Source: DT-110 sp964342305 (GTDB taxonomy: Bacteria > Bacteroidota > Bacteroidia > Chitinophagales > Saprospiraceae). Taken from it: 64,000 nucleotides of DNA. Below the pieces are notes generated by a model that did not search any database, was not told where the DNA came from, and worked only from the letters and a program-made list of their open reading frames with translations. Location: NCBI GenBank assembly GCA_964342305.1, contig CAYFGK010000003.1, forward strand, positions 47,410-111,409, read 5' to 3'. Positions within the stretch are counted from its first letter, which is position 1, and the number at the start of each line of letters is the position of its first letter. Below, one piece after another: positions 59,749 to 64,000 of the stretch. Made by a program: the position numbers and the translations under genes.

Positions 59749-60597
59749 CTATTCCATTCCATACGAATATTCATCAGTCTTATCTTTCCAATGGATATTC
59801 TTTGCAAAAGGATTTATCTGTCGAAGAAACTCAGATGGGGTGGTGTCAAGATATTGTTTGAACTCCCGAATGAACGTACTCTGATCGTAGTAGCCACAGG
59901 AATAGGCGAGGCTGGAGAGTTTGTTGAATCCGCCCGTTTGCAGCAAATGAAACGCTTTGGAAAACTTCACTAGGCGTTGGTATTTTTTTGGTGAAAGCCC
60001 AATCTCTCGCAGAAAGTGTCTCCTAAAGTTACGATCGGTCATTGGGATGTCTTTGGTGAGTTCATGAATGGGGTTACTTGGCGATTTAAATAGAGATTTA
60101 ATAAAGAAATCTACGTAATCATCATTGGTGTCCACATCGGTTAACTCACTTAAGAAAAAATGGTCCAATAACTCAATCCGGGCATTATTATCTGAAGCAA
60201 GGCTAATTTGCTCCAGCAGATCGACGTAGCACTTATTTTTCAGATCATCGAATAAGATGAAGTAATCACTGAGTCCGACCGTAGAGAAGGGAAAGATCTT
60301 TCTAAACATACCCGGCTGAAAAATAACGGCCAGAATAGACCATCCCTTATTAAAAGTCCAGCTATTTGGTTTCACGGCTTGCGTCATAATAAAGCCTAGG
60401 GGGAGATTTCCTTTGAAGACGCCGTTATCCGTGAGCAATTCGCTTTCCCGGAAATAATGAAACATTAACCCTTTGGATAAAGAAGGAGGTGTAACGTGGG
60501 TAATAGCCTCATTAAAGGTATCTGGTTGATCCAGAAAGCCATAATACCGAACAATTGATCGCAGGGAAGGTGCCGGAAGGTGTTCAATGTAACGCAT
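59749..60597 (-). CDS. AraC-family transcriptional regulator
   Basis: The protein has 282 residues. The N-terminal domain (MRYIEHLPAPSLRSIVRYYGF ... LPLGFIMTQAVKPNSWTF) is of the DUF6597-like kind found in many Bacteroidota AraC regulators. The C-terminal double helix-turn-helix reads MTDRNFRRHFLREIGLSPKKYQRLVKFSKAFHLL and LAYSCGYYDQSTFIREFKQYLDTTPSEFL. It probably senses a small molecule; no target gene can be named from context. It lies between the sensor gene and a second, short AraC-type gene. Confidence 0.93.
   Translation of the reverse strand: MRYIEHLPAPSLRSIVRYYGFLDQPDTFNEAITHVTPPSLSKGLMFHYFRESELLTDNGVFKGNLPLGFIMTQAVKPNSWTFNKGWSILAVIFQPGMFRKIFPFSTVGLSDYFILFDDLKNKCYVDLLEQISLASDNNARIELLDHFFLSELTDVDTNDDYVDFFIKSLFKSPSNPIHELTKDIPMTDRNFRRHFLREIGLSPKKYQRLVKFSKAFHLLQTGGFNKLSSLAYSCGYYDQSTFIREFKQYLDTTPSEFLRQINPFAKNIHWKDKTDEYSYGME
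59983..59999 (+). repeat. Mini-hairpin variant with a T-G wobble pair
   Basis: T7 followed by GGT-GAAA-GCC on the plus strand inside the AraC gene. Confidence 0.5.
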
Positions 60598-60934
60598 TGA
60601 ATATCAATATTTACGTGATGTAAATGAGATTTCCTTCATGCAAACAGGTGAAAAGGCTGGTGAGTTGGCCGTATTACACGCAAGATATATCCAGGAAATT
60701 AACAGAATGATTGGGGCCTAGAAATACTTTAATAATCTACTAAAAAAGGTCAAAACATGCTAGCTAATTGATTGAATAACAGTATCAACTACTTAAAAAT
60801 ACGCCTTAGGGGTGAGTTTGTTAAAGGCCCAAATCTTGAAACATGTTGTAGTCTATTATACCCTCCTCAGAGCATCCTAAGTGGGCAAAAAGGAGGCGCT
60901 AGAAATAAGGTGCCAAGCAGTTTTTTTTGACACT
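60598..60934. other. 337-nt AT-rich spacer, nothing assigned
   Basis: No ORF, strong hairpin or repeat is seen. The promoter of the leftward AraC gene should be near 60600-60700 and the 3' end of the short AraC-type gene near 60934. Confidence 0.5.
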
Positions 60935-61282
60935 TCAATATTGATTTTTCGAGCCATTTGCATGCAGATCCCGATAAACGGAGGGCGTCATTCCAACACT
61001 GTCCCGAAAGACCCGGTTGAAGGTCGAAATATGCCGAAAACCACAGGCATAGGCGATCTCCGAGATGGATAAATCACCTTCCCGGAGCAGTCTTTTAGCT
61101 TCTTCAATCCGCACGTAGCGAATAAATCCGGTGGTAGACAAACGTATTTCTGCCTTGAGTCTGCGGTGTAATTGAGTGCGGCTCATGGCCATGGCCTGGT
61201 AAAAGGTGGTGACATCAAAAGATTCGTCCTCCATGTTTTCCAGGACAATTTGGTAGGCAAGCTTCAGGAATGGAGTTTTCAT
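60935..61282 (-). CDS. Orphan AraC-type HTH protein, similar to the sensor's output domain
   Basis: The ATG at 61282 gives 115 residues; the frame is open 42 nt further. The whole protein is one AraC helix-turn-helix (MAMSRTQLHRRLKAEIRLST, ISEIAYACGFRHISTFNRVF). It matches the tail of the sensor at 55452-59474 along its length: PFLxxAxxxVxxxxEDxSF, SRTQLHRxLKA, IAYxCGFxxIxTFNRxF, SPxxYRD-like endings. No receiver or kinase part precedes it. It is either the remnant of a lost sensor or a captured DNA-binding module. Confidence 0.85.
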   Translation of the reverse strand: MKTPFLKLAYQIVLENMEDESFDVTTFYQAMAMSRTQLHRRLKAEIRLSTTGFIRYVRIEEAKRLLREGDLSISEIAYACGFRHISTFNRVFRDSVGMTPSVYRDLHANGSKNQY

Positions 61283-61381
61283 ATTAGGGGAATAGGTAAA
61301 ACCACCCGGTCTCCCGGCGCACACGGCACCAAGGGTAGGTTGACGTTAAAGTTCGTCGGCAGATCCGGGTGGAAAAGATTA

Positions 61382-63451
61382 TTAATTACGCATGATCAAT
61401 CGTGCGGAAACGGTTTCGTTCACTCGAATTTGCAGCACATACATTCCTTTCGAAAGCTGTTTTTCCATCGGGAAGGAGAACCGATGTTCTCCGGGAACTA
61501 TCAGTTGTTGTGGCGTTTGCCAAACGGGCTGACCGACCAGATTATGAAGGCTTAATGATACGCTGGCTTTTTGCGAAAGCAAAACCTCCACCAGTAACTG
61601 ATCATGAAATGGGTTGGGGTATACCTGCCAATCCAGATCCGATTGACGTACATGGCGGGTATCGACCAGCGGGTCGGGTAGGGGGTGGCGGTTGAAGAAA
61701 TTCCATATCTCCGAGCTCGCATGAATGTCCAAATTCTGGTTACCCACGAATGATGGTGGCAGCGGACCACCGCCCGGCCATTGGTGCCCGCCTCCATTGA
61801 TCTGGTAAAATAGCACCTCGGTATCGTCGGCACAATCGGGATAGGTCAGCAAAAGGATGTCTGAGTTATCGTCCGGATTGATGTCCGCCAGAGCGGTTGT
61901 GTCCGGATTAGCAGCGCAACCATTGAATTGCGCCCAGAACTGGGCCGTTTCGATGGCCGGTGGGTAAATGGTAATCCCCTCAATCGGAATGATGGGATCT
62001 TCTGTACCGTGCATTTGCAAAACCGGCACACTCCGATCCGGTGAGCAGGCGTTCGTTAAAGCAGTCGTCATGGGACTAGAGACACTGGCCACGGCGGCTA
62101 TCTGATCAGACAAACCACAAGCCAGCGCAAGTGCCATTTCGCCACCCATCGAAAGTCCAGAGGCGAATATTCGATCCGAATCGATTTGGTACTGATCCTG
62201 AATACGGGTAATCAGATCTCTGGTAAAGGCAACATCGTCGTGATCGGCTAATTCGCCCGTGATATTCCAGCCCAGGCCATCGATCTGGTCCAAAGGATCA
62301 AAGACCGACAGTCCCTGCGGGAAAGCTACCAGGAAGTGCGCGGTATCTGCGATGCTCTCCCATTGGCCCACGTACACCTGATCTTCCGATGTGCCGGTAA
62401 AGCCGTGGTAATCGAGAATGAGCGGCCAATCTTCGGTACCGTCATAGCTGGCGGGCACGTAGAGCAGGTAAGTACGTGTGCTGTCTCCGCTGATTAGCGT
62501 ATCTGCGAGGAGTTGCGGGACCCGCGGACTCGGGTGTACCTGGCGATTAAAGAAATTCCAGATCTCGGAGCTGGCGTGGATGTCGCGATTGACTGCCCCC
62601 AGAAACTCGGGTAACGGTGCACCGCCCGACCAGGTGTGACCGCCGCCGGTGATCTCATAGAAGAGGACGTCGGCTCCGGCTTCACAATCCCCGTAAGCGT
62701 AGACCGTGACGGTGCTTTGGTCGCTGGTATCCATATCGGCAAACATAGTGGTATCCGCGGTAGGGGAGCAGCCGTTTTGTTCGGCCCAGTACATGGCAGT
62801 TCGAGAGGCTACCATAAAGGAATCCATACCATCCGGGAATACAACTCCCTGGTAAGGTACGATCGGATCTGCGGTGCCGTGCATCTGCAAGATAGGCATT
62901 GGTCGGTCTGCCGTACAGGTAGCAATTTGAATTTCCGACATTTGGTTGGCTACCGGTGCAATTGCAGCAATCCGGTCATCTAATCGACAGGCCAGATCAT
63001 AGGACATATTCGCTCCCATGGACCAGCCGGTAGCATATACCCGGGACAGATCAACTGCATAATCGGCGGCGATGTGATCGATCAGATCGCTGGTGAAGGC
63101 AATATCGTCGTTTACCGAAAGTTCTCCGAAGATATTCCAGCCCGGAGCCGTCTGCCCGTTGAAGGGATTATCGACCAGCAACCCCTGCGGATAGGCCACC
63201 AGGAACTGACCGGTATCGGCCACGGCATTCATATCGGACAGGGCCATTTGGAACTGACTGGAGTTGGTGAAACCGTGGTAGTTGATCACCAGCGGCCATT
63301 CCTCAGAGCCATCGTAACTGGCGGGCACATAGAGCAGATAGGTGCGCGTGCTGTCGCCGCTGCTCAACGATAAGGATAAAGTATCGCCCTGAGCAAATAA
63401 GGAAAGGGTTGTGCAAGAACACAACAACAACGAACAAATGAAAGAACGCAT
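61382..63451 (-). CDS. Tandem PHB-depolymerase-like esterase with type IX sorting domain
   Basis: The protein has 689 residues, with a signal peptide ending SLFAQG. Two homologous alpha/beta-hydrolase domains (about 22-300 and 320-590) each have SGDSTRTYLLYVPASYDGSEEWPL-type starts, a lipase box (GWSMGAN and GLSMGGE), an acid-containing MHGTxDPIxPxxG and a His in GGGHTWSGG/GGGHQWPGG. Both triads look complete. The tail (YPNPFHDQLLVEVLLSQKASVSLSLHN ... GMYVLQIRVNETVSARLIMRN) is a type IX sorting domain. It probably cleaves polyesters or acetyl/feruloyl esters outside the cell. Confidence 0.93.
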   Translation of the reverse strand: MRSFICSLLLCSCTTLSLFAQGDTLSLSLSSGDSTRTYLLYVPASYDGSEEWPLVINYHGFTNSSQFQMALSDMNAVADTGQFLVAYPQGLLVDNPFNGQTAPGWNIFGELSVNDDIAFTSDLIDHIAADYAVDLSRVYATGWSMGANMSYDLACRLDDRIAAIAPVANQMSEIQIATCTADRPMPILQMHGTADPIVPYQGVVFPDGMDSFMVASRTAMYWAEQNGCSPTADTTMFADMDTSDQSTVTVYAYGDCEAGADVLFYEITGGGHTWSGGAPLPEFLGAVNRDIHASSEIWNFFNRQVHPSPRVPQLLADTLISGDSTRTYLLYVPASYDGTEDWPLILDYHGFTGTSEDQVYVGQWESIADTAHFLVAFPQGLSVFDPLDQIDGLGWNITGELADHDDVAFTRDLITRIQDQYQIDSDRIFASGLSMGGEMALALACGLSDQIAAVASVSSPMTTALTNACSPDRSVPVLQMHGTEDPIIPIEGITIYPPAIETAQFWAQFNGCAANPDTTALADINPDDNSDILLLTYPDCADDTEVLFYQINGGGHQWPGGGPLPPSFVGNQNLDIHASSEIWNFFNRHPLPDPLVDTRHVRQSDLDWQVYPNPFHDQLLVEVLLSQKASVSLSLHNLVGQPVWQTPQQLIVPGEHRFSFPMEKQLSKGMYVLQIRVNETVSARLIMRN
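61568..61580 (+). repeat. Short-stem GNRA mini-hairpin variant
   Basis: T5 followed by GC-GAAA-GC near the 3' end of the esterase gene, in the sorting domain. Confidence 0.5.
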
Positions 63452-63502
63452 GAGCTGTGGGTTTTAGGTGTTTTACAAAATCCAGGGGTAGAGGATGAGG
63501 GT

Positions 63503-63964
63503 CTATTTTTTACCGGACTGTTTAGCCATGTACGCCATCATTTCTTTCATTTCCTTTTTAAAAGCTTCCATGTCTATTTGATTGCCGTACATCAGGGTAC
63601 TCCAGCTACGTGTGGCGGCCGCGTTATAAACAGTTTCCTTGATTTCTTTTTCGGTAGCGCCGTATGCCTTGGCGGATTCTATATGGAAAAACACACAATA
63701 GTCGCACGGAATCTGGGAAGCGACGGCCAGTTGCATGAGTTCGCGGTATTTGGCAGGTATGACCGAATTGGGATCATTCACAGATTTGAAGTGGGCCCAG
63801 AATCCGGGTAGGGCAGCTTCGGGTACTTTGCTGAACAGGATGGGAACTTTCCCAAAGGTTGCTTCGATTTCGGATTTTGCGGTAGTAACCGGATCAGCCG
63901 ATTGAGCAGGGGCCATGGAAAAACAAGCGATCACCAGGCAGATCGTGAGTGCTATGGGTTTCAT
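63503..63964 (-). CDS. Exported carboxymuconolactone decarboxylase-like (AhpD-fold) protein
   Basis: The protein has 153 residues and a signal peptide ending MAPAQS. The helical AhpD fold shows YRELMQLAVASQIPCDYCVFFHIESAKAYGATEKEIKETVYNAAATRSWSTL, with the CxxC pair CDYC and the downstream His, as in alkylhydroperoxidase D-type proteins. It may reduce peroxides or act as a thiol-disulfide protein in the periplasm. Export is unusual for this family. It lies 51 nt upstream of the esterase gene on the same strand, so it is probably cotranscribed with it. Confidence 0.9.
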   Translation of the reverse strand: MKPIALTICLVIACFSMAPAQSADPVTTAKSEIEATFGKVPILFSKVPEAALPGFWAHFKSVNDPNSVIPAKYRELMQLAVASQIPCDYCVFFHIESAKAYGATEKEIKETVYNAAATRSWSTLMYGNQIDMEAFKKEMKEMMAYMAKQSGKK

Positions 63965-64000
63965 GATGTGGTCGTTTACGGTTAGAAAATGATGACAGTA

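Overview
This window looks like a chromosomal segment of a Bacteroidota bacterium, most likely from the Saprospiria/Lewinella side. The evidence is type IX secretion C-terminal domains on two exported proteins, a porT-ubiE pair, many SPII lipoproteins, a one-piece hybrid two-component sensor with an AraC output domain, and promoters of the TTG-N18/19-TAnnTTTG type in front of ychF and pdhB. There is one scaffold gap of 100 N at 17064-17163. I saw no rRNA, tRNA, prophage, insertion sequence, plasmid function or CRISPR array.

Layout. 0-4 kb: the tail of an unknown gene, a small lipoprotein with a frameshifted neighbour, a repeat-rich intergenic stretch, and an ECF sigma / anti-sigma / DUF4097-like operon. 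4-11 kb: envelope genes (a CAP-domain type IX cargo, two related outer-membrane proteins around a large IPT/TIG lipoprotein, and a small barrel). 11-24 kb: mostly core genes (ysxC, acyltransferase, a voltage-gated cation channel, DEDDh exonuclease, ychF, acpH, porT, ubiE, gyrA, a TPR protein, 3-hydroxyacyl-CoA dehydrogenase). 24-30 kb: a large lipoprotein and a sulfite-oxidase-like / cytochrome c / sterol-desaturase operon. 30-35 kb: a tight leftward run coaE-LOG-unknown exported protein-GNAT/nitrilase fusion-agmatinase. 35-46 kb: an EndoG-type nuclease, HerA-like ATPase, rhodanese lipoprotein, thioredoxin-like protein, ribD, an AP2-domain protein, mnmD, a tiny lipoprotein not otherwise apparent, pdhB, a desaturase and a radical SAM protein. 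46-64 kb: flavin enzymes, an amidohydrolase, a GT39-like transferase, a 1085-residue Asp-box propeller protein, a 1340-residue hybrid sensor, two AraC-type regulators, a duplicated secreted esterase and a carboxymuconolactone decarboxylase-like protein.

The most unusual content lies in repeats rather than in one operon. (1) A dispersed mini-hairpin, T4-6 followed by GGC-GNRA-GCC or its base-swapped form GCC-GNRA-GGC, occurs at least 15 times with perfect stems, in both strands, in spacers and inside genes. Its core is the known extra-stable DNA hairpin GCGAAAGC, and its stem and loop vary in a coordinated way. (2) Two adjacent ~94-nt long-stem elements at 23.85-24.13 kb share inner sequence while their outer stems differ by paired changes. 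(3) Arrays of small hairpins each ending near GGTCTAAAA flank the flavin reductase gene. (4) Many intergenic spacers hold palindromes whose arms are written in short 'words' almost free of C on one side and of G on the other; the assembly gap falls in one of these.

All calls come from reading sequence and translations by eye; no database search was run. Family names rest on motifs named in each entry.
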